Shown piece by piece: positions 8,174 to 17,251 of a DNA stretch of 40,446 nucleotides. Position 1 is the stretch's first letter, and every line of letters begins with the position of its first letter. This DNA is from Hyphococcus sp. GTDB taxonomy: Bacteria; Pseudomonadota; Alphaproteobacteria; Caulobacterales; Parvularculaceae. The stretch is taken from NCBI GenBank assembly GCA_021776345.1, contig JAJFGC010000121.1, positions 1 to 40,446 of the forward strand. The letters run 5' to 3'. The notes beneath the pieces were generated by a model, which saw only the letters and a list, made by a program, of their open reading frames with translations, had not been told where the DNA came from and did no database searches. Made by a program: the position numbers and the translations under genes.

Positions 8174-9700
8174 TCAATCAGTTTCCTTACGCGCCAGACG
8201 CCAGACTTCGCGAAATTTTGGCGGCGAGGCTTGCAAGATCGCCTGACGGAAAATCCGGCCCATAATCCGCATCAGGAAGATCGTAAAAGCCAGCATCAGG
8301 GCTGTCGCGCCGAGCACTTCCCATAAGGGCGGGTCAGCGGCTGCACGCATCATGATGGCGTAGGGCGTATAAATCGGTATCCATGTGAGAATGCTGGCGA
8401 CCAGCCCGTTCGGGTTCTGGAACACCATGATCATGAAAGGCAGCGGCGCGAAGACCAAGAGCATCACTGGGCCCATATAGGATTGGGCGTCCTGCAGTGA
8501 GTTCGAGACGGCGCCGATCGCCAGAAAGATCATGGAAAAAATCAAATAGGCGCAGAGAAAATAGAAAAGATAGATCGCGAGAAGATTAGTTGAGAACAAA
8601 GTTCCGACAGCCATCCCCATCACGTTGTCATTGCCGCCATTGGTCGCCGCCAGGACGAGGCTGCCGAACAGAAAAATCGCTGGCATCGTCAGGCCAACCG
8701 CAGCAATGCCCATGAGTTTGCCCATCATCAATTGGTTGGCGGTGACGGAAGACAGTAAAATCTCAACGATCTTGTTCGAGCGCTCTTCAATCGTATTGGT
8801 GAGAAGGAGATTGCCAACGCCAAAGATGATGACCAGCAACATATAGGTGAGCCCCGCGGGCAAGGCTGTTTCAATTCTGTCTTGCAGGCCAAGCTCGGCT
8901 TTTTCCGACGTCCGATCCGGGCGGAATGCCGAGACCGGCGCATTAATCGCCGAAACCTCTTCCAGCGCTTCTCGAGGAAGTCCAAAATCAGTGATCAGCT
9001 GACGGCGCAACGCCCGGTTGAGGGCCGATCTTGTAATCGACTGGAGCGTCTGATCGGTAAGGTTGCGGCTCCAATATTGCGCTGGCGCGGCGTTTTCACC
9101 GGGGCCAAATTCAGCGGGAATTAAGATCGCCGCAAATAGTTGTTTGGCGCGACCGCCGCCGGATCGCACCAGACGCTCTTCCATCAGATAGGGGCGAAGC
9201 ATCTCTTCCGCCCCGGAAAGAGTGCCCGACGCGGCAATGTCGTCAGGCAAGTCAAGGCGGTAAAACGTTTGCTTCGGCGGTGTGAACGCGACAGCGCCAG
9301 GCTTTATATGAGGCGCCGCCGCTGCGGCAGCCGCTTCAAAGCCGCCCGCATTTTCGAAAGCGACCACACGCCTGTCCGTCAACTCAGCTGGACCGAAGGG
9401 CGCCGGGATCGCCTTATCATCAATTGCCTCGGCGTCTGCCGCGATCGATAAATACAAATCCCAGGCGGCAATTGAGGAGCGCAAATGACGGCGCTCAATT
9501 TCGCGATCTATTTCTTCTGTATAGGAACTTGTTTCATCATAAACGACGAAATAGCGCGTCGGCTTTGTCCGCTCGAGCAGACCCAATGCCGCGCCGACAA
9601 ATACCATACCAAGGGGAAACATCACTAGGAAGAGTAAAAAGCCCCGGGAAAAAATGTACTGCTTGTACTCACGCCAGGCGATGAGAAATATCTGGTTCAT
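8174..9700 (-). CDS. ABC-2 type transporter permease (NatB-like)
   Basis: A 508-residue inner-membrane permease. One helix near the N-terminus (about 18-40) is followed by a long, presumably extracytoplasmic region (about 45-285). Then come about five or six helices, beginning with ALPAGLTYMLLVIIFGVGNL and including the family-typical NTIEERSNKIVEILLSSV segment. This is the architecture of NatB-type sodium/drug exporters and related ABC-2 permeases. Its start overlaps the stop of the upstream ATPase gene by ATGA, so the two are translationally coupled and surely form one exporter. Substrate cannot be assigned. The name NatB is by resemblance only. Confidence 0.9.
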   Translation of the reverse strand: MNQIFLIAWREYKQYIFSRGFLLFLVMFPLGMVFVGAALGLLERTKPTRYFVVYDETSSYTEEIDREIERRHLRSSIAAWDLYLSIAADAEAIDDKAIPAPFGPAELTDRRVVAFENAGGFEAAAAAAAPHIKPGAVAFTPPKQTFYRLDLPDDIAASGTLSGAEEMLRPYLMEERLVRSGGGRAKQLFAAILIPAEFGPGENAAPAQYWSRNLTDQTLQSITRSALNRALRRQLITDFGLPREALEEVSAINAPVSAFRPDRTSEKAELGLQDRIETALPAGLTYMLLVIIFGVGNLLLTNTIEERSNKIVEILLSSVTANQLMMGKLMGIAAVGLTMPAIFLFGSLVLAATNGGNDNVMGMAVGTLFSTNLLAIYLFYFLCAYLIFSMIFLAIGAVSNSLQDAQSYMGPVMLLVFAPLPFMIMVFQNPNGLVASILTWIPIYTPYAIMMRAAADPPLWEVLGATALMLAFTIFLMRIMGRIFRQAILQASPPKFREVWRLARKETD

Positions 9701-10662
9701 TCCGCTGCCGCCTTATGCATCGCCGTTTCAACCGGCGCCTCGCCATCCCCGGCCAACGTGACAAAAATATCGTGGAGTGTTGCGCCAGCCTGTTCAAAGC
9801 GGGAAATTGAAATACCGGCGGCAATCGCGCTTTTCAAAAAAACTTGCGGATCAGCATTATCTTCAAGTTCAATTTCAAAGGTGCTTTCTTCATCGTCGCG
9901 GCCCGCCTCTTCGATACGGATCCGCAAGACGTCCCCAAGCGCGGTGAGCGCCCCCATCGGCGCGCTCGTGCGCACATGCAGCCGTTGTGAAAATGACGCC
10001 CGCGCCTCATTGAGCGTGCCTTCAAACCGTTTCTTTCCTTCCGCGATAATCAAGAAGCGATCGCAAAGCCGTTCCGCATGTTGCATCACATGGGTTGAAA
10101 AAATAATGGTGCGTCCGCTGTCGCGCTGCGTTCGGATCAAATCTTCAAGGGTTTGCTGGTTGATCGGATCGAGGCCGGAAAAGGGCTCGTCCAGGATCAA
10201 AAGCTCAGGCTCATGCGCGATGGTCGCCAGCAGCTGAACTTTTTGCGCCATGCCTTTTGACAGCGCCTCATTTTTCGACCGGGCAAATTTCTCCAGACCG
10301 AACTGCTCAAGCAGCTCATTGGCCTTCGCTTTGGCGTCGCGGCGAGACAGCCCCCGTAACTGCGCAAAATAGGCGATCGATTCCGCCGCTTTCATTTTAC
10401 GGTAAAGTCCGCGCTCTTCGGGAAGATAGCCGATACGCCGGCGCACCGGGATCGCCGATGCCGACCCGAGAATGGAGATGTCGCCTTCGCTTGGGGTGAT
10501 GATGTCGAGCATCATTCGGAGCGTGGTGGTTTTCCCCGCGCCGTTTGGTCCCAAAAACCCGTAGATTTCGCCCTTGGTGACCTCAAAAGACAGATCATCA
10601 ACTGCTGTAAAGCTGCCATATCGCTTAGTGACATTACTTAAGGAAACGGGCAATTCCGTCAT
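9697..10662 (-). CDS. ABC transporter ATP-binding protein (NatA-like)
   Basis: A 321-residue ATPase subunit for the permease encoded immediately downstream. Walker A GPNGAGKTT lies near residue 38, the signature LSKGMAQKV near 135, Walker B LLILDEPFSGLD near 155 and the switch His in FSTHVMQHAE. LSKGM instead of LSGGM is normal in the NatA group. The C-terminal third is an accessory domain ending in an Ala/Glu-rich tail. I prefer ATG at 10662; a TTG two codons earlier (10668) would also fit. Neither has a strong ribosome site. The 4-bp ATGA overlap with the permease gene shows an operon. Confidence 0.9.
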   Translation of the reverse strand: MTELPVSLSNVTKRYGSFTAVDDLSFEVTKGEIYGFLGPNGAGKTTTLRMMLDIITPSEGDISILGSASAIPVRRRIGYLPEERGLYRKMKAAESIAYFAQLRGLSRRDAKAKANELLEQFGLEKFARSKNEALSKGMAQKVQLLATIAHEPELLILDEPFSGLDPINQQTLEDLIRTQRDSGRTIIFSTHVMQHAERLCDRFLIIAEGKKRFEGTLNEARASFSQRLHVRTSAPMGALTALGDVLRIRIEEAGRDDEESTFEIELEDNADPQVFLKSAIAAGISISRFEQAGATLHDIFVTLAGDGEAPVETAMHKAAAE

Positions 10663-10745
10663 CGGCAAACTTTCATGAGGTACTTGGTCTTTATTGACTT
10701 ACTTTTTGGCGGCGCCCCGTTAATGAAGCAATAATAAAAGACCGC

Positions 10746-11186
10746 TCACCAGCTCCCGGTGTTTTCCATACTAACCCAGGGCTCGACTGGCGCCAGGGCC
10801 TCACCCTTTTGCAACAGCTCGATCGATACGCCATCGGGCGATCGCACAAACGCCATATGGCCGTCGCGAGGCGGTCGGTTAATCGTGACGCCGCCATCCA
10901 TCAAATGCTGGCAGGCCGCGTAAATATCATCAACGCGATAGGCGAGGTGACCAAAGTTGCGCCCGCCATCATAGTCTTCCGTATCCCAATTATAGGTGAG
11001 CTCAACAAGCGGGGCCTTATCGTCTGTGGCGCGCGCAACATCTTCCGGCGCCGCCAGAAAGACAAGCGTGAACCGGCCCTTTTCGTTTTCGTAGCGATTG
11101 ACTTCGCGAAGTCCCAGCTTATTGCAGTAAAAATCCAGCGATTGATCGAGATCCTTAACGCGGACCATGGTGTGAAGATATTGCAT
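10746..11186 (-). CDS. gloA: Lactoylglutathione lyase (glyoxalase I)
   Basis: A 146-residue cytosolic metalloenzyme that isomerises the methylglyoxal-glutathione hemithioacetal to S-lactoylglutathione. The two beta-alpha-beta-beta-beta modules carry the four expected metal ligands: H5 (YLHTMVRV), the Glu in PLVELTYNW, the His in NFGHLAYRV and the Glu in [10 protein letters not shown]. Length and the DLDQSLDFY motif are typical. The ATG at 11186 follows AGGAG by five bases, which decides the start over a TTG one codon upstream. It stands 20 bp after the next membrane-protein gene and may share its transcript. Confidence 0.94.
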   Translation of the reverse strand: MQYLHTMVRVKDLDQSLDFYCNKLGLREVNRYENEKGRFTLVFLAAPEDVARATDDKAPLVELTYNWDTEDYDGGRNFGHLAYRVDDIYAACQHLMDGGVTINRPPRDGHMAFVRSPDGVSIELLQKGEALAPVEPWVSMENTGSW

Positions 11187-11207
11187 CAAAACTCCTAACC
11201 TTCTTGT

Positions 11208-11750
11208 CTATTCTTTTGCGCGAATAATTTCATCGCGCAGATAGCCCGGGCGGCGGGCATGATAGCGGCGTGTGAAAAATGCGACGATGGCGAGCCAGAC
11301 GCCAAGCACACCGAAGAAATAGTAAAATCCGGCAAGGTCACGAAGATAATAGAGCGCTGCTTCCGGCGGCGTATCTTTAAAAAAGACGAGCTTGCCGTCC
11401 TCCAGAAATAAACGATCGGCGACCGTGACCGGCTCTGGCGTCGCGCCGAGGCTTTGCGCAACCCAAAGCGCAACCGCAAGAAAAATGAACGTCACCGGCA
11501 ACGACCCGAAAAAAGTCGCGCCCATCGCCAGCGCATAGCCGGGGAAACGAGGCGTATGCACCAGCGCATAGATTTCACGAAACTTCTCTTCTGATATGCC
11601 TTCAAGAAACTCGGGCTCCTGTTTTTGCAAATGCGCCCACTCGATCGCAGCGCCTTCAGCAACTTCCACGTCGATCTTTTGCCGCCAGCGCCAGTAAAGT
11701 CCGCAGGCGGCGGCGATCACAAGCGCAATAATGAGAAAAAACCAGATCAT
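11208..11750 (-). CDS. Membrane protein of unknown function
   Basis: A 180-residue protein that I do not recognise. It has an N-terminal helix (about 2-19), a charged cytoplasmic stretch that includes EEKFREIYALVHTPRFPGY, a second helix (about 82-100), a short loop and a third helix (about 143-162), with a basic C-terminal tail. The upstream DUF2244 gene ends 15 bp before it and gloA starts 20 bp after it, so these three minus-strand genes are probably cotranscribed. Family assignment needs a profile search. Confidence 0.75.
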   Translation of the reverse strand: MIWFFLIIALVIAAACGLYWRWRQKIDVEVAEGAAIEWAHLQKQEPEFLEGISEEKFREIYALVHTPRFPGYALAMGATFFGSLPVTFIFLAVALWVAQSLGATPEPVTVADRLFLEDGKLVFFKDTPPEAALYYLRDLAGFYYFFGVLGVWLAIVAFFTRRYHARRPGYLRDEIIRAKE

Positions 11751-11765
11751 CTGCTTATTGCCATG

Positions 11766-12326
11766 CTAGCTGCGCGTCGCAGCGATCGCCGCCCGCAAAG
11801 CATCGGCAAACCGCCCACGTTCGGGGGGTGATAAAAACGAACCGAGGACAAGGGTTTCACCTTTCGAGGTCACGCGCACCTGGCTCTCATGCCTGACGGG
11901 CCGGTCGATGGAAACATCGGTCCAGAAAGGCTGCAATCGCCAGCGGGTTTCATGGCCGGATGGCAAAACCCGCGCGACCCACATCTCATTATTGGTGACG
12001 CGAATGCGCTCCCGCAATCGGCCCTGCCTGTAGCTTACGCGGAAGGCAAGCCAGACCAGGAAAATATCTAGACCGCAAAACCCGATAACCGGCCAGGCGC
12101 CGAGCATATAAAAATAACTCCCAAAAAGAATGTTGGCGCCGATGACAATACTCATGACGATGGCAAAGCCGGTCGGCGGCAAAGACCGGTTAGGTCGCAG
12201 GACAGCATCAAAATGACTGGGGCTGGCGCCGCCCAGATCATCAAGGCCGGACGCGGGCCCGGCGCGCCCCTTGGCAATCGGGGCCATGGTCTCAATTTCG
12301 GATACGCGGCGCATGAGCCTGAACAT
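11766..12326 (-). CDS. DUF2244 domain-containing membrane protein
   Basis: A protein of about 186 residues with the DUF2244 signature FDAVLRPNRSLPPTGF, then two adjacent helices (about 58-100) and a soluble C-terminal part rich in beta strands (WRLQPFWTDV, LGSFLSPPER). The function of this alphaproteobacterial family is unknown. It often sits near respiratory or membrane genes. Start choice is uncertain: ATG at 12326, 12314 or 12287 are possible, and none has a strong ribosome site. The conserved part begins after residue 30 whichever is used. It is divergent from nth. Confidence 0.82.
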   Translation of the reverse strand: MFRLMRRVSEIETMAPIAKGRAGPASGLDDLGGASPSHFDAVLRPNRSLPPTGFAIVMSIVIGANILFGSYFYMLGAWPVIGFCGLDIFLVWLAFRVSYRQGRLRERIRVTNNEMWVARVLPSGHETRWRLQPFWTDVSIDRPVRHESQVRVTSKGETLVLGSFLSPPERGRFADALRAAIAATRS

Positions 12327-12422
12327 AATCACGCCAGACACTCCCGGCAATTCAAGATCACTGAAAATCTTTACCTCTTGGCGGCGTGCGGTATGGTCGC
12401 CGCCGCCACGCAGGAACCGCCC

Positions 12423-13172
12423 ATGCCCCGCAAACTGACCCGCGCGAACGCGCGCACCGTTTTTGAGCGCCTCTCTGAAAAGTCGCCAGAACCGCAGACC
12501 GAGTTATATTTTAAAGACCCTTTTACGCTCGTGGTCGCCGTCGCGCTATCGGCGCAGGCGACCGACGAGGGGGTCAACAAGGCGACAAAGACGCTGTTTG
12601 AGGTCGCCGACACGCCGACAAAGATGGCGGCGCTCGGTGAGAAAAAGCTTGGCGACTACATCAAGACCATCGGCCTGTGGCGAAACAAGGCAAAAAACGT
12701 CATTGCCATGTCGGAAATGCTGCTCAACGACTTTGGCGGCGAAGTGCCGCAAACCCGCGACGCGCTCGAAAAGCTTCCCGGCGTCGGCCGCAAGACCGCC
12801 AATGTGGTGATGAATGTCGCTTTCGGGGCGCCGACCATCGCCGTCGATACCCATATTTTCAGGGTCTCCAATCGCACCGGCCTTGCTCCCGGCAAAAACC
12901 CGCTGGAGGTGGAGCTCGGCCTCGAGAAGATTGTGCCCGAAGACTTTCTACTCCATGCCCATCATTGGCTGATCCTTCATGGCCGCTACATTTGCAAAGC
13001 GCGCACGCCGGAGTGCGACGTCTGCTCGATCACTGATATTTGTCTTTATAAGGATAAAGTGTTCAAAGACGTTGAGGAAAAGCCAAAGAAGGCCATGCGG
13101 AAAATGGCAAGTACGCCGAAGCTGAAGCCTGCAAAGCCGAAACGAAAAACAAAAAAGAAAGCATCATCGTGA
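12423..13172 (+). CDS. nth: Endonuclease III
   Basis: A 249-residue DNA glycosylase/AP lyase that removes oxidised pyrimidines in base-excision repair. The helix-hairpin-helix reads LPGVGRKTANVV with the catalytic Lys inside it. The catalytic Asp lies in IAVDTHIFRV. The 4Fe-4S cluster motif C-x6-C-x2-C-x5-C is complete (CKARTPECDVCSITDIC). The C-terminus adds about 30 residues rich in Lys and Pro. ATG at 12423 follows AGGAA by eight bases. An ATG ten codons upstream lacks a ribosome site. Its stop overlaps the GTG of pyrF (GTGA), so the two are translationally coupled. Confidence 0.96.
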   Translation: MPRKLTRANARTVFERLSEKSPEPQTELYFKDPFTLVVAVALSAQATDEGVNKATKTLFEVADTPTKMAALGEKKLGDYIKTIGLWRNKAKNVIAMSEMLLNDFGGEVPQTRDALEKLPGVGRKTANVVMNVAFGAPTIAVDTHIFRVSNRTGLAPGKNPLEVELGLEKIVPEDFLLHAHHWLILHGRYICKARTPECDVCSITDICLYKDKVFKDVEEKPKKAMRKMASTPKLKPAKPKRKTKKKASS

Positions 13173-13864
13173 GCCTTGACCAGCTGATCATCGCCCTGGA
13201 TCTGTCAACAGTTGAGCAGGCGCAAAAAACCATCGACGCGATTGGCGACGCTGGAGTATTTTATAAAATCGGTTACCAGCTGATGCCGATCGGCGGGCTG
13301 CAGCTCGCAGAACGGCTCAGCGCCGAAGGCAAGAAAGTCTTTCTGGACTTCAAATTTCACGATATTGGCGCAACCGTTGAGCGCGGGGTCGCAAGCGTTG
13401 TGAGCCTCGGCGGCGATTTCCTCACCGTTCACGCCGAACCCGATGTGTTGAAAGGCGCGGTAGACGGGCGCGGCGACGACCCGCGTCTCAAAATTCTCGG
13501 CGTCACCGTTCTAACGAGCCTCAATCAGGATAGCCTTAAAAAATCCGGCATTGATATGCCCATTGAAGATCTTGTTTTGAAACGCGCCGAGTTCGCCGCC
13601 GAGGCGGGCGCTGACGGCGTTGTCGCCTCCGCCAAAGAGGCTGCCGCCATCAAGGCGCGTTTTGGCGACGCCCTCCTCATCGTGACGCCCGGCATTCGCC
13701 CCGAAGGCGCCGCAATCAACGATCAAAAACGCGTGGTGACGCCTGCCGACGCAATCGCCGCCGGCGCTAATTATCTGGTTGTCGGTCGCCCGATCATTGC
13801 CGCAGACGATCCAGCAGCAGCCGCACGCGCAATTTTGACCGAAATCGAGGCCGCCAGGCCTTGA
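13169..13864 (+). CDS. pyrF: Orotidine 5'-phosphate decarboxylase
   Basis: A 231-residue enzyme for the last step of UMP synthesis (OMP to UMP plus CO2). The catalytic K-x3-D motif is seen in FLDFKFHDIGAT. The phosphate-binding parts TPGIRPEG and VGRPI near the C-terminus are intact. Length is normal for the bacterial short type. Translation starts at GTG 13169, overlapping the nth stop by four bases. A small dyad, GGATCA-TC-TGATCC (13879-13892), lies after the stop but has no U-run. Confidence 0.96.
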   Translation: MSLDQLIIALDLSTVEQAQKTIDAIGDAGVFYKIGYQLMPIGGLQLAERLSAEGKKVFLDFKFHDIGATVERGVASVVSLGGDFLTVHAEPDVLKGAVDGRGDDPRLKILGVTVLTSLNQDSLKKSGIDMPIEDLVLKRAEFAAEAGADGVVASAKEAAAIKARFGDALLIVTPGIRPEGAAINDQKRVVTPADAIAAGANYLVVGRPIIAADDPAAAARAILTEIEAARP

Positions 13865-13954
13865 TCCGCCTTTGCGCAGGATCATCTGATCCGCTACCTT
13901 AATTGAAACGGCCTGACGTAAAATGAGCCGGAACCGGGACGGAAGGCAAGGATC

Positions 13955-15715
13955 ATGGGTAATCCCATTAGACGCATTGAGCGGCGATCGAAGCGCGCCA
14001 TTTTTCAGGCTTATCTCGAAAGCGCCCGTAAGAACGGGGCCAACACAGTTGCGCTCACCGATGGCGACGGCAAGAAGTTCACCTTCAAAGAGTTGACCCG
14101 CGCGGCCTTTGCGCTGGGCGGTGCGCTCGCCCGCAAAACGGCAAAAAAAGAACGAACAGGCATTTTACTGCCAACCGGCGCCGGCGCGCTGATCGCCTTT
14201 TTCGCGCTGTTATCGCGCGGCCGTGTTCCCGCCATGCTCAATTTCACCTCGGGCTCGCGTAACTTGTTACTTGCCTGCAAAGCAGCAGAAGTCAGCCAGA
14301 TTGTGACGGCGAAAAAATTCGTTGAGATCGCCGGCCTTGAAAAGCTGATCGAGGAACTCTCAGAAGCGGTCGATATTATTTATCTCGAAGACGTCAAGGA
14401 AGAGCTGACCTGGCGCGACAAAGTGTTGGCGGTTGCCGGTCCGATGATCCCGAGCCTCCTGGCAACGCCGCCGCATTATGACCAACCCGGCGTAATTCTC
14501 TTTACCTCCGGCACCGAAGGAACGCCCAAAGGCGTGGTTCTTTCCCATCGCAATATCCTCGCCAATATCGAACAGATCTCCGCCCATGTGGAACTGTTGC
14601 CAACCGACATCTTCTTCAACCCGCTGCCAACATTCCATTGTTACGGGCTGACCGCCGGCGCCTTATGGCCTGTTCTGAACGGCCACCCGGTAGTTCTTCA
14701 CCCGTCGCCTTTGCAGACAAAAATCATCTCTAAACGGATTTTTGACAGCGGCTCGACTGTGCTTTTCGCGACCGACACGTTCCTGTCGCAATATATGCGC
14801 GCAAGCGCCGACGGGGCGATGTCGTCCTTGCGGATCGCTGTGTGCGGCGCGGAGCGGGTGCGTGACGAGACACGGCAGGCGGCGGAAAAGCGGTTTGGCT
14901 TTGAAGTGCTTGAAGGCTATGGCGTGACCGAAGGCTCGCCGGTTCTCGCGGCGAACCAGCCGGGTGATATCCGCGCCGGCACGGTTGGCAAAATGCTGCC
15001 TGGTATTGAGACGCGCCTCGACCCGGTTGAAGGCCTTGAAAACGCCGGGCGCCTTGTGGTGCGCGGGCTCAACATCATGAAAGGCTATCTCACCGCTGAC
15101 GAGCCCGGGGTCATCAAGCCGCCGGCAGACGGCTGGCACGATACAGGCGATGTCGTCGCAATGGATGAAGACGGCTATGTCTCTATTCGCGGGCGACTGA
15201 AACGCTTTGCAAAAATTGGCGGTGAGATGGTCTCCCTCATTGTCGTTGAAAACTGCGCGTCCGCCGTTTGGCCGGATAATCTTCACGCCTGTGCGATTTT
15301 GCCGGACCCGAAAAAAGGCGAGCAGGTTATTCTCGTAACCGACCGTCAGGATGCGCCTCGCAGTCTCCTCCTTGCCTGGGCGCAGTCCCACGGCGTCGCC
15401 GAGCTCGCGGTGCCGAAAAAGATTGTTACGGTCGAGGAAATCCCTGTCCTCGGCACCGTCAAGATTGATTACCTCAAGATCAAAACCCTCGCCGAAGAAG
15501 GGCTCGAGGCAATGGCCGCAAAGGCTGCCGAACCGGCGCTTGAGCTTTCCAAAAAAGAGCTGAAAAAACGCGCAGCCGAGGAGCGCGCGGAGAAAAAACG
15601 ACGAGAAAAAGAAGCAAAAGCGGCGGACAAAGCGAAGCGCGCAGTGGAAGCCGCCGCCGAAACGCCAATTGCGGCCAATGACGATTCTGAAGATTTCAAA
15701 GACGCGGCCGAGTAA
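13955..15715 (+). CDS. AMP-binding acyl-ACP/acyl-CoA synthetase (Aas C-terminal-like)
   Basis: A 586-residue adenylate-forming enzyme that would activate fatty acids with ATP and load them onto ACP or CoA. The motifs are in order: TSGTEGTPKGV (about 187), GYGVTEGSP (about 325), WHDTGDV (about 394), GRLKRFAKIGGEM (about 412) and a C-terminal PVLGTVKIDY with the expected Lys. It resembles the synthetase half of Aas. The acyltransferase half is absent, and a separate PlsC-like gene sits at 3654. Residues from about 520 to the end form a Lys/Glu/Ala-rich, probably coiled extension not normal for the family. The ATG at 13955 follows GGAAGG. It converges on hemY with 3 bp between stops. Confidence 0.9.
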   Translation: MGNPIRRIERRSKRAIFQAYLESARKNGANTVALTDGDGKKFTFKELTRAAFALGGALARKTAKKERTGILLPTGAGALIAFFALLSRGRVPAMLNFTSGSRNLLLACKAAEVSQIVTAKKFVEIAGLEKLIEELSEAVDIIYLEDVKEELTWRDKVLAVAGPMIPSLLATPPHYDQPGVILFTSGTEGTPKGVVLSHRNILANIEQISAHVELLPTDIFFNPLPTFHCYGLTAGALWPVLNGHPVVLHPSPLQTKIISKRIFDSGSTVLFATDTFLSQYMRASADGAMSSLRIAVCGAERVRDETRQAAEKRFGFEVLEGYGVTEGSPVLAANQPGDIRAGTVGKMLPGIETRLDPVEGLENAGRLVVRGLNIMKGYLTADEPGVIKPPADGWHDTGDVVAMDEDGYVSIRGRLKRFAKIGGEMVSLIVVENCASAVWPDNLHACAILPDPKKGEQVILVTDRQDAPRSLLLAWAQSHGVAELAVPKKIVTVEEIPVLGTVKIDYLKIKTLAEEGLEAMAAKAAEPALELSKKELKKRAAEERAEKKRREKEAKAADKAKRAVEAAAETPIAANDDSEDFKDAAE

Positions 15716-15718
15716 TCC

Positions 15719-17251
15719 TTAAGAGACTTCTCGCGCCGCGGCGGCAACGCGTTCGGCTTCCTCATCATTGTGAATATGCTCGTCATCATCGTCGTCGACG
15801 ATAGATGGTGCATCCTTAGCAACCGGGCCTTTCGGCTCAATAGCGCCGTCATCGGCTTGCTCATCGTCCGCGGCGACACCCGCCGATGCCTCCTCGGGCG
15901 GTGCGTCCGGCGGCGGCGGCGCCGTCAACAGACGAATTTCTTCAGCGGAGACACCGGCCGCGATGTCTTCCAACGGCGGCGGCGACAGCCGGGCGTGGTT
16001 CATATATTCATCGACAAGCCGCGCCCAGCCTTCCCTCGTAAAGTGAAACTCCCCGTCTGCGCCAGGCCTCGGGTCAAGCGGGGCGGACGCGGCCCGCTCA
16101 AGCCAGACCCGGCCGGCAGCCTCGCCGTTCAGCCCGGCCACCGCTTGGGCCATCAGAGCATATTCCGGCGCCGTTGGCGCTGTTGTCAGCAATGGCTCCA
16201 GCTTGGTGATCGCGCTCGCCCATTCTTCGAGCAGAATATGGGCCCGCGCGGCAAGCAACTGCGCCTCGCGCGACGTAGGGTTTTTAGCGCCAAGCTTTTG
16301 TAGCCTCTCCGCGCGTCTCGCCGGCTCTTCATCCTTGTAAAGAGCATCATAGATCTTAATGAAAGCCGGATGCGCCGCGCCGGTAAAGGCAAGCTCGATT
16401 ACTTTCGCCGCCTTGCCGGTTTTACCGTCTTCAGCATAAAGCCGTGCTGCAAGCACCGCCGCCGGCGCAAAAGACGGCGCAAGTTTCAGCGCTGCCTCCG
16501 TTTCGCTGAGAGCGGTTTTTTTGTCGCCGCTCGCCGAGACCGCAAAAGCATCCGCCGTTAATAGCGCCGCCGTCCCCCGATCGGCCTTGTCAGCCGGGGT
16601 CAAATTATTGCGTTTGCCCTTGGCGATGACGTCTCGGACCTCACCCCAGGCGCCGCGCTCAAGCCCAAGCTCAATCACGCTATCAAACGCCCATTTGGCA
16701 TTCGACCGCAAGCGAAAGGCGCGCTCAGCATGGCCGCGCGCGGTCGCGCGGTCGCCCTTGGCCATCGCCTGTAAATAAAGCCCTTTAAGGCCTAAAAACT
16801 CGGTTTCCGGCGCTTCGAGCATTGCTGTGTAACTTTGCGTGGCCGCGAGTTCATCACCGCTCATTTGGGCGGCTTGCGCCGATAAAAGCCGGGTCAACGC
16901 CATATCGTCGAGATGGCGCTGGGCGACTTTGGCGTGGTGGGATGCGTCCGCCGCATCACCGACCGCCACCGCCTCAAGCCCACGGGTCAATGCCGCCATG
17001 CCGCGATCGCGTTTCACTTGCCTGTCCCTGGCTTTGATCTTGCCCGGCAGCGCCATGATGTCTTTGGCTTTGTGGGTGAGATAAATAACGATCAGGAACG
17101 CGGCGAAGAGCCCGCCCATGATTAATCCGGATGGGCCGTCAAATTTAACGCCGAAGGCTTCACCCGTGATGCGGCTATCGAGGGCGGCAAAATAGGTGAT
17201 TGTCCCGGCCAGGAGGATTACGCCCAACAAAAAGATCAATATACGGATCAT
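15719..17251 (-). CDS. hemY: HemY-type TPR membrane protein
   Basis: A 510-residue inner-membrane protein with two N-terminal helices (about 2-22 and 45-62, the latter LIMGGLFAAFLIVIYLTHKA) followed by TPR-like helical repeats (about 90-390) and an acidic, Pro-rich tail. This is the HemY N-terminal domain architecture of proteobacteria, encoded with heme biosynthesis genes. Its molecular role is still unclear. It is not the protoporphyrinogen oxidase of the same name. The start overlaps the stop of the mitofilin-like gene by one base (TAATG), showing coupling in a hemD / mitofilin-like / hemY operon. Confidence 0.88.
   Translation of the reverse strand: MIRILIFLLGVILLAGTITYFAALDSRITGEAFGVKFDGPSGLIMGGLFAAFLIVIYLTHKAKDIMALPGKIKARDRQVKRDRGMAALTRGLEAVAVGDAADASHHAKVAQRHLDDMALTRLLSAQAAQMSGDELAATQSYTAMLEAPETEFLGLKGLYLQAMAKGDRATARGHAERAFRLRSNAKWAFDSVIELGLERGAWGEVRDVIAKGKRNNLTPADKADRGTAALLTADAFAVSASGDKKTALSETEAALKLAPSFAPAAVLAARLYAEDGKTGKAAKVIELAFTGAAHPAFIKIYDALYKDEEPARRAERLQKLGAKNPTSREAQLLAARAHILLEEWASAITKLEPLLTTAPTAPEYALMAQAVAGLNGEAAGRVWLERAASAPLDPRPGADGEFHFTREGWARLVDEYMNHARLSPPPLEDIAAGVSAEEIRLLTAPPPPDAPPEEASAGVAADDEQADDGAIEPKGPVAKDAPSIVDDDDDEHIHNDEEAERVAAAAREVS

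Noticed and set aside
13879-13892. Dyad GGATCA-TC-TGATCC after pyrF as a terminator
   Set aside because: The two-base loop cannot form a normal hairpin and no U-run follows.
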